DNA from: Endozoicomonas sp. SCSIO W0465
GTDB lineage: Bacteria > Pseudomonadota > Gammaproteobacteria > Pseudomonadales > Endozoicomonadaceae
DNA: 64,000 bases
Assembly: GCF_023716865.1 (NCBI RefSeq)
Contig: NZ_CP092417.1
Coordinates: forward strand, 2,644,001 to 2,708,000
Direction of reading: 5' to 3'
Below the pieces are notes generated by a model. It was not told the origin of the DNA and did no database searches. It was given only the letters and a program-made list of their open reading frames with translations. Below, piece by piece: positions 8,038 to 16,415 of this stretch. The translations under genes were made by a program, and so were the position numbers. Every line of letters begins with the position of its first letter. Position 1 is the first letter of the stretch.

Positions 8038-8157
8038 ATGGCGATTACAAACGACGATGTAAAGATATTTGAAAGCCAGCGCCTCACGGATGAGGAAGAC
8101 GGTGGCGGTCGGGTGACCGGAAACGAGGTCATTGATGGCAACGTCAACAATCAGTGA
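8038..8157 (+). pseudogene. N-terminal fragment of a phage-type structural protein
   Basis: A 39-residue ORF from ATG at 8038 reads MAITNDDVKIFESQRLTDEEDGGGR and on to GNEVIDGNVNN. The 'S-x-R-LTDEEDGGG-R-x-TG...DG.VNN' pattern is what I recall from the start of much longer Mu-like phage or island proteins, where it continues into LF.DISRLDR. Here it stops at once and is followed by IS3 debris, so it is a truncated remnant. The family memory is moderate. Confidence 0.45.
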
Positions 8158-8162
8158 TTTAA

Positions 8163-8640
8163 TGACTTTGGACACCTCATTAAGCACGATAGTGCAGTTA
8201 ATGACGAGTTAGAAAGTGACAAAGCAGCGTAAGAATTATTCTCCGGAATTTAAGCGTAAAGCCATGGCGTGGTGGAGTCGTTAACCAGGTTCGGGAGTAC
8301 TTCACCATTCAGATCAGGGGAGCCAGTACGCCTCTCTGGACTATCAGGCCCAACTCAGAGAATAGGCATGATATGCAGCATGAGTCGCAAGGGGAACTGC
8401 TGGGACAATGCGGTGACGGAACGTTTTTTTGGAAGTCCCAAAAGAGAAAGGACTGACCAGCATATTTTCGAGACGAGAGCTGATGCTGAAGCAACGGTTA
8501 TTGATTACATTTTGTTCTACAACAACCACAGACTTCACTCTTATCTCGATTACATGAGCCCGGTGGATTTTAAGCAGCAGGAATTCAGGAAAGCAGCTTA
8601 ATCAGGTTTCCATTTTTACTTGACCACTACAGTAACGAAG
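8163..8640 (+). pseudogene. Deletion remnant of an IS3-family element
   Basis: The start of an orfA (GTG at 8216: TKQRKNYSPEFKRKAMA) is fused directly to the 3' quarter of an orfB. That part contains HHSDQGSQYASLDYQAQLRE, a stop, then MSRKGNCWDNAVTERFFGSPKRE and FYNNHRLHSYLDYMSPVDF, ending at 8601. The final DDE glutamate region (NAVTERFF) and the C-terminal signature are clear, while most of the element is gone. The outer sequences ACACCTCATTAAGC and ACCTGATTAAGC (complement) look like eroded inverted repeats. Confidence 0.75.
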
Positions 8641-8716
8641 GGTTGAACGAATGGCCATTCGTTCCATTGTTTGCTTCCTTAAATATGGGTACAAATATGA
8701 TGGAGTAATAGTCTAG

Positions 8717-8875
8717 GAGGCTGACCGAGAATAGCGCCCGTAGCGAGGATGGCAGAAAATTGAGGATAAAAATTCGGTTTTGTGAGGAGAATAGCGCGCT
8801 ATTTGACGAACAAAAGCGGATTTTTAGACCAATTTGCTGCCACCGCAGTAGGGCAGACTATTCTCGGTCAGCCTC
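8717..8875. mobile_element. MITE with perfect 18-bp ends and CTAG duplication (IS5-like target)
   Basis: GAGGCTGACCGAGAATAG at 8717-8734 is exactly repeated inverted at 8858-8875, flanked by CTAG on both sides (8713-8716, 8876-8879). The 159-bp interior has no ORF. A 4-bp CTAG target is known for IS5-group elements; parentage is inferred. No full-length parent is in this window. Confidence 0.8.
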
Positions 8876-8935
8876 CTAGACATCATGTTTTGACCTGCCC
8901 AACCTCAAGCTCGTGGATTACCGGTCTATAAACGA

Positions 8936-8967
8936 CAAAACCCTCACGACAAATATCGTAAGGGTTG
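8936..8967 (-). terminator. Rho-independent terminator of the tRNA pair
   Basis: On the minus strand AACCCTTACGA-tattt-TCGTGAGGGTT forms a hairpin, followed by a T-rich stretch. It lies 8 nt downstream of tRNA-Asp. Confidence 0.7.
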
Positions 8968-8974
8968 AGTTGTA

Positions 8975-9051
8975 TGGCGGACCGGACGGGACTCGAACCC
9001 GCGACCTCCGGCGTGACAGGCCGGCATTCTAACCGACTGAACTACCGGTCC
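8975..9051 (-). tRNA. tRNA-Asp (GTC)
   Basis: 77 nt including an encoded CCA. The acceptor GGACCGG pairs with CCGGTCC and the discriminator is G. The anticodon loop CCTGTCACGC carries GTC, and the T-arm GGTTCGAGTCC is canonical. It closely matches E. coli tRNA-Asp in D- and T-arms. Confidence 0.96.
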
Positions 9052-9089
9052 GCTAACTGGATTCTAGTTTCAAGAAACTAGTTTCAACC

Positions 9090-9165
9090 TGGTGGGTGAT
9101 GACGGGATCGAACCGCCGACATTCTGCTTGTAAGGCAGACGCTCTCCCAGCTGAGCTAATCACCC
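9090..9165 (-). tRNA. tRNA-Val (TAC)
   Basis: 76 nt including an encoded CCA. The acceptor GGGTGAT pairs with ATCACCC and the anticodon loop CCTTACAAG carries TAC. The D-arm and T-arm are nearly identical to E. coli tRNA-Val. It lies 38 nt upstream of tRNA-Asp on the same strand, so the two are co-transcribed. Confidence 0.96.
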
Positions 9166-9473
9166 TGCATCTTTATCAAGATATTGTTGAGCATTTTGCC
9201 TTATCCTCTCTAGTTTCCCGAGAGCGCATCTCAACAACGGGGCGAATTATAAGCAGCTCATCCGTTGATACGCAACTGTTATTAAAAACTTTTTTTATGC
9301 CTCCTGTTTATTTATCAACCTCAGTAACTCTTTTACTGTCAGGGTTTGCTACCATGTGGCTTTTCATCAAAGACTTGAGCTAATACTCGGAAGTGCAGCC
9401 CGGCAATATGTGGCAATATGGGACAATATGGAAAGCGGCCAAACTTCCTACTAATCAGGATTCCGGAACGATC

Positions 9474-10445
9474 ATGTGGTTCAAAAATCTCATCTTTTAT
9501 CGGTTTACCCAGCCATTCAAGACCTCTGTCGAAGATCTTGAACAGCAACTCCGTCAGAAACGCTTTCGCAGCTGTGGCAGTCAGGATATGAGCACCTACG
9601 GCTGGGTTCCTCCATTAGGCAAGCAGGGTGAACTCCTGACCCATGCAGGAAATGGTTTCATGATGATCACAGCCCGTAAGGAAGAGAAAATCCTGCCGGC
9701 CAGCGTGGTCAAAGACGCACTGGAAGAAAAAGTTGAACAAATTGAACAAGGGCAAGACCGTCAGGTTTTCAGCAAAGAGAAGAAAGCACTAAAAGACGAT
9801 GTACTGATGGAACTGATGCCGAAAGCATTCAGCCGCAGTCAGAACACCTTTGCTTATATTGACCCGATAAAAGGCTGGCTGGTTGTGGATGCCTCTTCAT
9901 TCAAGAAAGCAGAAGAGCTGACTTCCTGTCTGCGCGAATGCCTTGGCAGTCTACCGATTATTAATCCGCCACTGAAAAACATGCCCTCTCATGCCATGAC
10001 GCGCTGGCTGGCGCAGGAAGTCCCCATGCCTGACAAACTGGTGCTCGGTGATGAGTGCGAACTCCGCGAGCCCGGCGATGAAGGGGGGCAGGTCAAAGTC
10101 AGTAAACAGGAGCTGATTGGCGAGGAGGTTGAAGTCCATCTGCAAGCGGGTAAACAGGTCAGCAAGATGGCATTGATATGGAATGATGCGCTGAGATTTG
10201 TCCTTGGCGATGATCTGGTGATTCGCAAGCTGAAGTTTACCGACGCCGTTCAGGAGCAGCTGGATGAGGTTAATGCCGAAACAGCAGCCGAGCAGTTTGA
10301 CGCAGACTTCTCCATCATGACGCTGACACTGCAGCAGATGCTGGACGAACTGATGGAAAACCTCGGAGGCATGAGCGAAGAAGCCTTGAAAAGAGATGAG
10401 GTGGCCAGCTTCTCGGTAGATATTCCAGAAAAAGAGACCGCTTGA
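9474..10445 (+). CDS. rdgC: RdgC, recombination-associated DNA-binding protein
   Basis: 323 residues from ATG at 9474 (MWFKNLIFYRF), the usual length and opening of RdgC. RdgC is a ring-forming double-strand DNA-binding protein that restrains RecA. Family landmarks are YGWVPPLG, the middle LMPKAF....FAYID...GWLVVDASS, and a C-terminal SFSVDIPE-type tail. Upstream in-frame codons exist back to 9393 but lack a plausible start. The short upstream segment has three GGCAATATG-like direct repeats. The gene is intact and monocistronic. Confidence 0.93.
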   Translation: MWFKNLIFYRFTQPFKTSVEDLEQQLRQKRFRSCGSQDMSTYGWVPPLGKQGELLTHAGNGFMMITARKEEKILPASVVKDALEEKVEQIEQGQDRQVFSKEKKALKDDVLMELMPKAFSRSQNTFAYIDPIKGWLVVDASSFKKAEELTSCLRECLGSLPIINPPLKNMPSHAMTRWLAQEVPMPDKLVLGDECELREPGDEGGQVKVSKQELIGEEVEVHLQAGKQVSKMALIWNDALRFVLGDDLVIRKLKFTDAVQEQLDEVNAETAAEQFDADFSIMTLTLQQMLDELMENLGGMSEEALKRDEVASFSVDIPEKETA

Positions 10446-10446
10446 G

Positions 10447-10655
10447 CGGTTAACCACGAAGATCCTCTTGCATCACGGGCTTGTCCCGTGGATGCTGTTG
10501 TTATGGTTGCCTTACTCGAAGCTTTCTGACCAGGAACGGTCAGCCAGCGCTCATCGATTTTCTGGCCGAAGCAGTCGAACCGTAGTTCTTTTTTGAAAAA
10601 GAACAGTATCAAAGATACAAGTTGCACAATGCGGCCTGCGTGGGTGAACATAACA
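10447..10655 (-). pseudogene. Remnant homologous to the 3' part of the winged-helix gene at 37 kb
   Basis: Reading the minus strand, FFFKKELRFDCFGQKIDERW matches FIFKREQRFNCFGQKIDDPR of the gene ending at 37296. The match then continues past the stop codon of that gene as shared DNA (ACAACAGCATCCACGG..GCCCGTGATGCAAGAGG versus ACAACCGCATCCAAGG..GCCCGTGATGCAAAAGG). The DNA to the right (10603-10655) matches 35515-35570 on the other strand. This is a decayed second copy of that locus. Confidence 0.6.
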
Positions 10656-10756
10656 CCAAGCTTAACGGTCTGCTCTCTGCTCTTGACGACCGCCAGGGAT
10701 GACGAAAGTGTCGGTGTTGTCTAGAACAATCATCGACACTTTGTGGTTCAAAACAA

Positions 10757-11620
10757 TCAGTGCATCAAGCCAAAAAGCTTACCTCGATAGCGTTTGGCAA
10801 CCGGGTCACCCTGCCCCAGCTGATCAAACACCTGCAACATAAGCAGTCTGGCACCATCTTCACGGAACTCACGATCCCGGCGAACAATCGTCAGCAAATT
10901 CTCCAGCGCTTCTTCATTCTCGTCAGCAATCACCAACCGAATCGCCAGCTGGTAGCGGGCCTCATGATCGTTTTCATTCTTCGCCAGTCGGGCTTCCAGC
11001 TCATTTCGGGCCGGTGCATCGGCAACCATTTCATAGAAAGAGAGTTTGGCTTTGGGCTGGGCAATACCTGCTGCATCGCCCGGGAGCACAGCAATCAACT
11101 GACGAGCTTCATCAATACGCCCAAGTTCCAGCAACAGGTTGACCTGCAACACCTGCAGTGCGTGGTTGTCAGGCTCATCTTTGAGAATATTCTGTAGTAG
11201 CTCCAACGCCTGGTCAGCCTCACCCTCAGCCATCAGCGCCTCAACCTGCTGACGAATCATTTCTGCCGGACTCATGGTCAATGGATCCAGTACTTCACGG
11301 AGCACCGCTTCTGACTGGGGTCCGCTGAACACCTTAACCGGCCTGCCCTGGTGCAAAACCACCTGGCCGGGCAACGCGCTTACCTGCAATTGATGCACCA
11401 GCTGCTGAGCCAGCATCTGCTCTGTTTCTGCTGCTACTTTTGCCAGTACCAGCTTGCCCTGATAGGCGTTGGCCAGACTCTCCAGGATAACCAGCTGAGC
11501 CGCACAACCCGGGTCACTCTGCATGCCTATATAAAGAAGCACTGGCTGATCTACTGACTGCTGAAGTACTTCCTGAATAGTCGCTTCTGTTACATCCACC
11601 ACGAAGCTTTGCTCATTCAT
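10757..11620 (-). CDS. cnoX: CnoX (YbbN), thioredoxin-fold chaperedoxin with TPR repeats
   Basis: 287 residues from ATG at 11620; a GTG at 11632 is a less likely start. The N-terminal thioredoxin-like domain has SDPGC at the active-site position, with no CXXC, as in E. coli CnoX where the site is SxxC. It is followed by tetratricopeptide-like repeats (EADQALELLQNILKDEPDN, NEEALENLLTIVRRD). Known role: protects proteins from oxidation and hands substrates to GroEL and DnaK. The C-terminal KRYRGKLFGLMH matches the family end. Monocistronic. Confidence 0.9.
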   Translation of the reverse strand: MNEQSFVVDVTEATIQEVLQQSVDQPVLLYIGMQSDPGCAAQLVILESLANAYQGKLVLAKVAAETEQMLAQQLVHQLQVSALPGQVVLHQGRPVKVFSGPQSEAVLREVLDPLTMSPAEMIRQQVEALMAEGEADQALELLQNILKDEPDNHALQVLQVNLLLELGRIDEARQLIAVLPGDAAGIAQPKAKLSFYEMVADAPARNELEARLAKNENDHEARYQLAIRLVIADENEEALENLLTIVRRDREFREDGARLLMLQVFDQLGQGDPVAKRYRGKLFGLMH

Positions 11621-11941
11621 CACATTTGCCACCTTGAAAATCCTGCCGAGATAAGAGCCCGTTGCAGTTTATTGCAAACCCAGTGCAACTCTAAACGATC
11701 CGGGAATCATAATGATACTTTCACTTGGCGATAAGACCTCTGTCAGTATTTTTAATCCGTTTTTTTTAGCCAGTTTTAGCAAGCAGGTCCTAACTGACAC
11801 AATGTAATGAAACACTTCGCTGCTATCAGGCAGAGTACTTTGTCGGAGATTGGCAACGGCAGCACAGATCTTTTCTTTAAGAATATCTTGGAATTAGCAA
11901 CACTGAGTATAAATAAGCTCCAACCCGCTATCGGCAACTTT

Positions 11942-11978
11942 ACTTTACCCACAGAATCTGTGGATAAGTTTGTGGATG
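11942..11978. promoter_or_regulatory. Cluster of three DnaA-box-like sites
   Basis: TGTGGATAA is the complement of the consensus DnaA box TTATCCACA. TTACCCACA and TGTGGATGA differ from it by one base each. All three lie within 37 bp, with two in direct and one in inverted orientation. Possible roles are DnaA titration or DnaA-controlled expression of neighbours. There are no replication genes nearby. Confidence 0.45.
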
Positions 11979-12133
11979 ACCCCTCGCATCCCGTCACAAA
12001 GACCGATGTTTACTACCCCTTCATTAAACTGGTTATTTTTTGATCTATTTTTTCTCTTTATTTTTCAGTTACTTAGGATTAGTACTTACAAAATCAGTCA
12101 CTTATGACGTCCAAAAAAAACACTCGTCAATCG

Positions 12134-12163
12134 CTTGACATTTGTGCATAAAATTCTCTTATC
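12134..12163 (+). promoter_or_regulatory. Candidate sigma-70 promoter for purC
   Basis: TTGACA is followed after 17-18 bp by a weak -10 (CTTATC/TTATCT). This leaves a leader of nearly 190 nt before the purC ATG. There is no recognisable PurR operator or purine riboswitch. Confidence 0.3.
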
Positions 12164-12297
12164 TCCTCTTCCGACCTGAAACTCAGGACTTCCGCCGGAA
12201 ATTCCGAGTCAACGCATTAATAACGAACAGTTATTAATAAAAAGACCCTCGGAGCAGCCCTAAACCTGTAAAGTCGTTCTACAAGTGCTGGATCATT

Positions 12298-12313
12298 GGG
12301 TATAGTTATACCC
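12298..12313 (+). promoter_or_regulatory. Small hairpin in the purC leader
   Basis: GGGTATAGTTATACCC can fold into a 6-bp stem with a 4-nt loop, 37 nt upstream of purC. There is no T-tract, so it is not a terminator. It could influence mRNA stability. Inference only. Confidence 0.25.
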
Positions 12314-12350
12314 CCATCATTCGTCATGAAATACAGAACAGGTAGTTGCA

Positions 12351-13460
12351 ATGAGTCTGGCTGATAAGGTCCTGGCCGTTAACAATGATCTTCCGATTCG
12401 AACGGGTCTTCCAATCCACTCCGGCAAGGTCCGCTCCGTCTACTGGCTTAGCGAAGCTGACAGCAAGCGTCTTATTAATGAAAAAGGCTACGATGTCGCT
12501 CCCGATGCACCACTGGCCATCATGATCATCTCCGACCGTATCAGTGCTTTTGACTGTATCTGGCATGGTGAAGGTGGATTAACAGGCGTTCCGGGCAAGG
12601 GGGCAGCATTGAATGCCATTTCCAACCACTGGTTTAACCTGTTCAAAGCACGCGGTTTAGCTGACAGCCATATTCTGGATATTCCCCACCCCCTGGTATG
12701 GATTGTGCAAAAAGCACGCTCGGTCATGGTTGAGGCCATTTGCCGCCGATACATCACCGGCTCCATGTGGCGCGCTTACAGTAAAGGAGAGCGGGAGTTC
12801 TGTGGCATCCGGTTACCGGATGGGCTGCAAAAAGACCAACAACTGCCAGAACCATTAATCACACCGTCAACAAAAGGCGTAATGAAAGGCATCCCCGGCG
12901 TCCCTGAAGTCGATGACGTTAACATCTCCCGTAGCGACCTTGAAGATCACTACACTTCATTTAATTTCACAAAACCAGAAGACATTGCGCGTTACGAAGT
13001 ACTGCTACGGGAAGGTTTCAACGTTATTAGCCAGGCGCTGTCATCCCTTGACCAGATTTTGGTCGATACCAAATTCGAGTTTGGTTACATCACCGATGCC
13101 AAAGGAGAGGAAAAGCTTATTTATATGGATGAGGTTGGCACTCCAGACTCATCGAGAATCTGGGATGGGGAAGCATACCGACAAGGTAAGGTTATTGAGA
13201 AATCAAAGGAGAGCTTTCGGCAATTCCTGCTCAACTACTTCGCTGATCCGGATATTCTCCTGAATAAAGCGAGAATGCCGGAACGGGAAGCGCTCGCCCG
13301 GGAGCATGCGTTACCAGAAAGTGCTTTTATGGCTCTTTCCAAAACCTATATCGAAATCGCCGAGACGATCACCGGAAAGCCTCTGCACATCTCTGATAAC
13401 CCCAAGGCCGAGATTATTGAGGTTTTGGCTAAGGAGTATGGCGTAATCAACTCAATGTAA
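12351..13460 (+). CDS. purC: PurC, phosphoribosylaminoimidazole-succinocarboxamide (SAICAR) synthase, long form
   Basis: 369 residues from ATG at 12351. It condenses CAIR with aspartate using ATP in de novo purine synthesis, in the cytosol. The ATP-binding N-terminus SGKVRSVYWL, the motif VEAICRRYITGSMWRAY and the signature IYMDEVGTPDSSRIWDGEAY are all present. It is the long version (about 365 residues) found in many marine gammaproteobacteria, rather than the ~237-residue E. coli form. It converges with bamC, with a shared terminator between them. Confidence 0.95.
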   Translation: MSLADKVLAVNNDLPIRTGLPIHSGKVRSVYWLSEADSKRLINEKGYDVAPDAPLAIMIISDRISAFDCIWHGEGGLTGVPGKGAALNAISNHWFNLFKARGLADSHILDIPHPLVWIVQKARSVMVEAICRRYITGSMWRAYSKGEREFCGIRLPDGLQKDQQLPEPLITPSTKGVMKGIPGVPEVDDVNISRSDLEDHYTSFNFTKPEDIARYEVLLREGFNVISQALSSLDQILVDTKFEFGYITDAKGEEKLIYMDEVGTPDSSRIWDGEAYRQGKVIEKSKESFRQFLLNYFADPDILLNKARMPEREALAREHALPESAFMALSKTYIEIAETITGKPLHISDNPKAEIIEVLAKEYGVINSM

Positions 13461-13505
13461 CCGGCAAAGCAGAATGGCAACATTGTTAGTTATAACGATA
13501 GTTAT

Positions 13506-13532
13506 AAAAAGCAGGCTCAAGGCCTGCTTTTT
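13506..13532. terminator. Bidirectional terminator between purC and bamC
   Basis: AAAAAGCAGGC-TCAAG-GCCTGCTTTTTTT is a strong hairpin with A- and T-tracts on either side. It serves purC on the plus strand and bamC, whose stop codon abuts it, on the minus strand. Confidence 0.85.
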
Positions 13533-14708
13533 TTATTGAAGATTATCCCGGATAACCTTCAGCAGTCTCTGGCTAACCTCTGTCGGCGCTGAGGTATTCA
13601 CATCTTTTTCGACAGAGAGCTGAACTACCTCAGAGTAATTACTCACCCTTATCGTCAATGTTTTCTGTTCATCAGCAACATCGGCTTCTTCTTCATCACT
13701 GAACCAGCCCGACCAGAAGCTTTTTTTCTTTTCAGGCTGTTTCAACTGTGGAACGGCATCAGCAAGATAAAAGAGACCAGCAGAGCGGTTGCGATCCACA
13801 ACCTTCAGTCCAGCTTTATCCAAAGCACTGGAAACGGAGTCCCACACACGGGCATAAGACAGGCCACGAACGGTCAGTACCGGATTACCATTACCGTCCT
13901 GGCCTATCTCGGCAAGTGCACCAACATCCAGTGCCTGGGCCTGCAGGGAAACCGATGATTTCACCTCATTGCGAGCCAGGAAAACCAGCAACTCAGCCAG
14001 TATACCGTTATCAAGTCGCTGGCTTCGCTCTTCCAGATTATCCCACTTCAGAGGCACAGAAGGCGCTTTTCCTTTCTTTGGAAGAGGGCGTCCCTGGTGA
14101 TAAACATAAACCTCGGTTGAACCCGCCTTCAGGCCGTTACGAACTTCAAAGCGAAAGCGGTCTTGCATCGGCTCAAGGTCATCAACACCAAACAACTTAC
14201 CTAATGTTCGATACATTACACCGTGATCTTTATCGTTACCAAAATCATTCCACTGGGTTTCAACAACACCGGTTGTAACATCTTTGGTCGAAATACCAAC
14301 ACCCAACTGGTCAATGTAGGCGAGCACACCGGGCCATACTTCACTGGGCTCACGATCAACGGACAACCATTCCTGCCCACCATTACGCTCAATACTGTAA
14401 TGGTCACCTTCTTTCATCATCAAGCGCTGAGAAGGCCTGGGAACTTCGAAATCCCGGGAGAGCGGCGAACCAGACTGGCCAGCCTCAGGAATGACCAGAA
14501 CATCACCCAGCGCTTTAGCGTGAGATTCGGCAGGCAAAGTCACGGGCTTAGCGACCTTCGCCTCGGTGTAATCTCCGGCACGATCCCGCAAATATCCTTG
14601 TTGGCCAAAGGGATTGGCACAACCTGTCAGCACCAATGCGCTGATAGCAACAGACAGACCCAACCGGGTATGCCTTTTCAACTCATTGATCCTTTGACCT
14701 GGAACCAT
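13533..14708 (-). CDS. bamC: BamC, lipoprotein of the outer-membrane protein assembly (BAM) complex
   Basis: 391 residues from ATG at 14708. A signal sequence with lipobox ALVLTGC is followed by the unstructured N-terminal lasso that contacts BamD. Two helix-grip domains follow; the C-terminal one (roughly 245-385) is interrupted by a Lys/Glu/Asp-rich loop around KKKSFWSGWFSDEEEADV. It overlaps dapA by one base (TGATG), the conserved dapA-bamC operon. Somewhat longer than E. coli BamC (344), as in Pseudomonas. Confidence 0.9.
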   Translation of the reverse strand: MVPGQRINELKRHTRLGLSVAISALVLTGCANPFGQQGYLRDRAGDYTEAKVAKPVTLPAESHAKALGDVLVIPEAGQSGSPLSRDFEVPRPSQRLMMKEGDHYSIERNGGQEWLSVDREPSEVWPGVLAYIDQLGVGISTKDVTTGVVETQWNDFGNDKDHGVMYRTLGKLFGVDDLEPMQDRFRFEVRNGLKAGSTEVYVYHQGRPLPKKGKAPSVPLKWDNLEERSQRLDNGILAELLVFLARNEVKSSVSLQAQALDVGALAEIGQDGNGNPVLTVRGLSYARVWDSVSSALDKAGLKVVDRNRSAGLFYLADAVPQLKQPEKKKSFWSGWFSDEEEADVADEQKTLTIRVSNYSEVVQLSVEKDVNTSAPTEVSQRLLKVIRDNLQ

Positions 14709-15583
14709 CAAATCAACCCCGCCTTTTGCAGTGCAATTCTAACATCAGAGTGGTAACACGCCGAGAGGGGCGTCAATGGCAAACGAATACCATCCTTGAT
14801 CATGCCCATCTCCTTCAATGCCCATTTCACTGGAATCGGATTAGCTTCCAGAAAGAGCTTGCTGCCCAATGCATCAATACGGGCATTGAGCGCTTCCGCT
14901 TTACTGCGATCACCCGCCATCGCAGCAACACACAATTCATGCATAATCTTTGGCGCAACATTATTGACCACAGAGATAACACCATTGGCCCCCTGAAGCA
15001 TCAACTCCATACCGGTAGCATCATCACCGGAGTATATGGCAAAGTCGTCACCGCACAACTCACGGATCTCCCTGCCACGCTCAATAATGCCAGTGGCCTC
15101 CTTGACCCCGACAATATTGTCGAGTTGACTCAGGCGACCTATGGTTTCCGGCAGCAGATCCACCGCTGTGCGGCCGGGAACATTATAGAGAATCTGGGGA
15201 ATCGCAACCGATTCAGCCACCGTTTTATAATGAAGATAAAGCCCTTGCTGAGTCGGCTTATTGTAATAAGGTGTCACCAGTAAACAGGCATCGACCCCCA
15301 ATGCCCTGGCTTCAGCTGTCAGGTGAACAGCCTCAGCAGTCGAGTTCGCCCCGGTACCGGCAATCACCGGAATCCGGCCATTAACCTGATCCACCATCCG
15401 TTTCATGGCTTCACAATGTTCCTGCACCGTGAGCGTGGCTGACTCACCTGTGGTGCCCACCACCACGATCCCATCGGTTCCCTGGTCGATATGATGCTCT
15501 ACAAGTGCATGCATACTTTCCCAGTCCAGCTCACCATTGCCATGCATGGGGGTAACAATTGCCACCAGGCTCCCGGTAATCAT
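14708..15583 (-). CDS. dapA: DapA, 4-hydroxy-tetrahydrodipicolinate synthase
   Basis: 291 residues from ATG at 15583. It condenses pyruvate with aspartate semialdehyde, the first committed step of lysine and diaminopimelate synthesis. Landmarks are GTTGESATL (the Thr-Thr catalytic pair), TPYYNKPTQQGLYLHY (catalytic Tyr), YNVPGRTAVDL (Arg for substrate carboxylate) and GVKEATG (Schiff-base Lys). It is the first gene of the dapA-bamC operon. In Pseudomonas gcvR lies between dapA and bcp; here only 258 bp separate them. Confidence 0.96.
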   Translation of the reverse strand: MITGSLVAIVTPMHGNGELDWESMHALVEHHIDQGTDGIVVVGTTGESATLTVQEHCEAMKRMVDQVNGRIPVIAGTGANSTAEAVHLTAEARALGVDACLLVTPYYNKPTQQGLYLHYKTVAESVAIPQILYNVPGRTAVDLLPETIGRLSQLDNIVGVKEATGIIERGREIRELCGDDFAIYSGDDATGMELMLQGANGVISVVNNVAPKIMHELCVAAMAGDRSKAEALNARIDALGSKLFLEANPIPVKWALKEMGMIKDGIRLPLTPLSACYHSDVRIALQKAGLI

Positions 15584-15841
15584 CTGTTCGCTCCTAAAGC
15601 CAGAATCTCGCGTAATGTTACTAATGCCCCCCTGTATTCACAAGACCGAAATCCATCGCGACCCGGCTCTTGGCCGGATCTTATGGAATCTTGTTGATCC
15701 TTTTTGAAAAACTGAGGCCGGTGAAGAGAAAAAGTCACAATTTCTTCAATACCGATTCAGAACCTGCCTTTTTTTCAGTGATGGTTTAAACTATCCCCCC
15801 TGAATTTAATAATGACTAATGAGAGCGACTAAGGATAAAAC

Positions 15842-16354
15842 ATGAGCGTAACTCTGGGCCAACCCGTTCCTGACTTTACTGCCCAAGCGACCAGTGACAC
15901 GACGGTCAAACTCTCTGAACTCAAAGGCTGTAAAGTCGTACTGTTTTTCTACCCAAAAGACAACACCCCCGGCTGCACCAGCGAAGGACAGGCCTTCAGG
16001 GACCTTTACCGGCAATTTCAAGAGTCAGACACAATCGTCTTTGGAGTATCCAAAGACGGCATCAAGGCTCATGAAAACTTTCGCGCCAAACATGACTTTC
16101 CCTTTGAGCTGATTTCAGACAAAGATGAAACACTTTGTAAACTGTTTGACGTCATCAAGTTAAAGCAGATGTATGGCAAGGAGTACATGGGCATTGAACG
16201 GAGTACCTTCCTGATTGACAGTAACGGTGTACTGCAACACGAGTGGCGTAAGGTTCGTATTAAGGGGCACGTTGAAGATGTTCTGCAAGCCGCACAAATG
16301 GTAGACACTCAGGCACAGACAGACAAAAGCGACGTAAACAGCGAAGAGGAGTAA
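15842..16354 (+). CDS. bcp: Bcp, thioredoxin-dependent thiol peroxidase (peroxiredoxin Q)
   Basis: 170 residues from ATG at 15842. The peroxidatic cysteine C45 lies in FYPKDNTPGCTSEG. The resolving cysteine at position 50, found in E. coli Bcp, is replaced (EGQAF), so resolution must use another Cys (for example C30 or that in ETLCKLFDV) or an external thiol. It reduces hydroperoxides in the cytosol. The C-terminus has an extra acidic tail. Divergent from dapA, convergent with perM. Confidence 0.93.
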   Translation: MSVTLGQPVPDFTAQATSDTTVKLSELKGCKVVLFFYPKDNTPGCTSEGQAFRDLYRQFQESDTIVFGVSKDGIKAHENFRAKHDFPFELISDKDETLCKLFDVIKLKQMYGKEYMGIERSTFLIDSNGVLQHEWRKVRIKGHVEDVLQAAQMVDTQAQTDKSDVNSEEE

Positions 16355-16389
16355 AAATAGAAAGAAAAAAAGCGCCATCCTCTAAACTG

Positions 16390-16415
16390 AACAAGTGGGC
16401 TTCGCCCACTTGTTT
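16390..16415. terminator. Bidirectional terminator between bcp and perM
   Basis: AACAAGTGGGC-TTC-GCCCACTTGTTT is a near-perfect inverted repeat between two convergent genes, overlapping the perM stop codon. Confidence 0.75.

Larger units (their letters stand above)
11621..12350. other. 730-bp gene-free region between cnoX and purC with DnaA-box-like sites
   Basis: No convincing ORF. The region is AT-rich around 12020-12120, with GATCTATTTTTTCTC reminiscent of oriC 13-mers. A cluster TTTACCCACAGAATCTGTGGATAAGTTTGTGGATGAC at 11942-11978 (quoted here in pieces: TTTACCCACA, TGTGGATAA, TGTGGATGA) holds one perfect and two near-perfect DnaA boxes. Promoter and leader sequences of purC occupy the right end. 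Confidence 0.5.

Noticed and set aside
11930..12120. Chromosomal replication origin
   Set aside because: Only three DnaA-like boxes, and none of dnaA, dnaN, mnmG or parAB nearby; kept only as a DnaA-box cluster.
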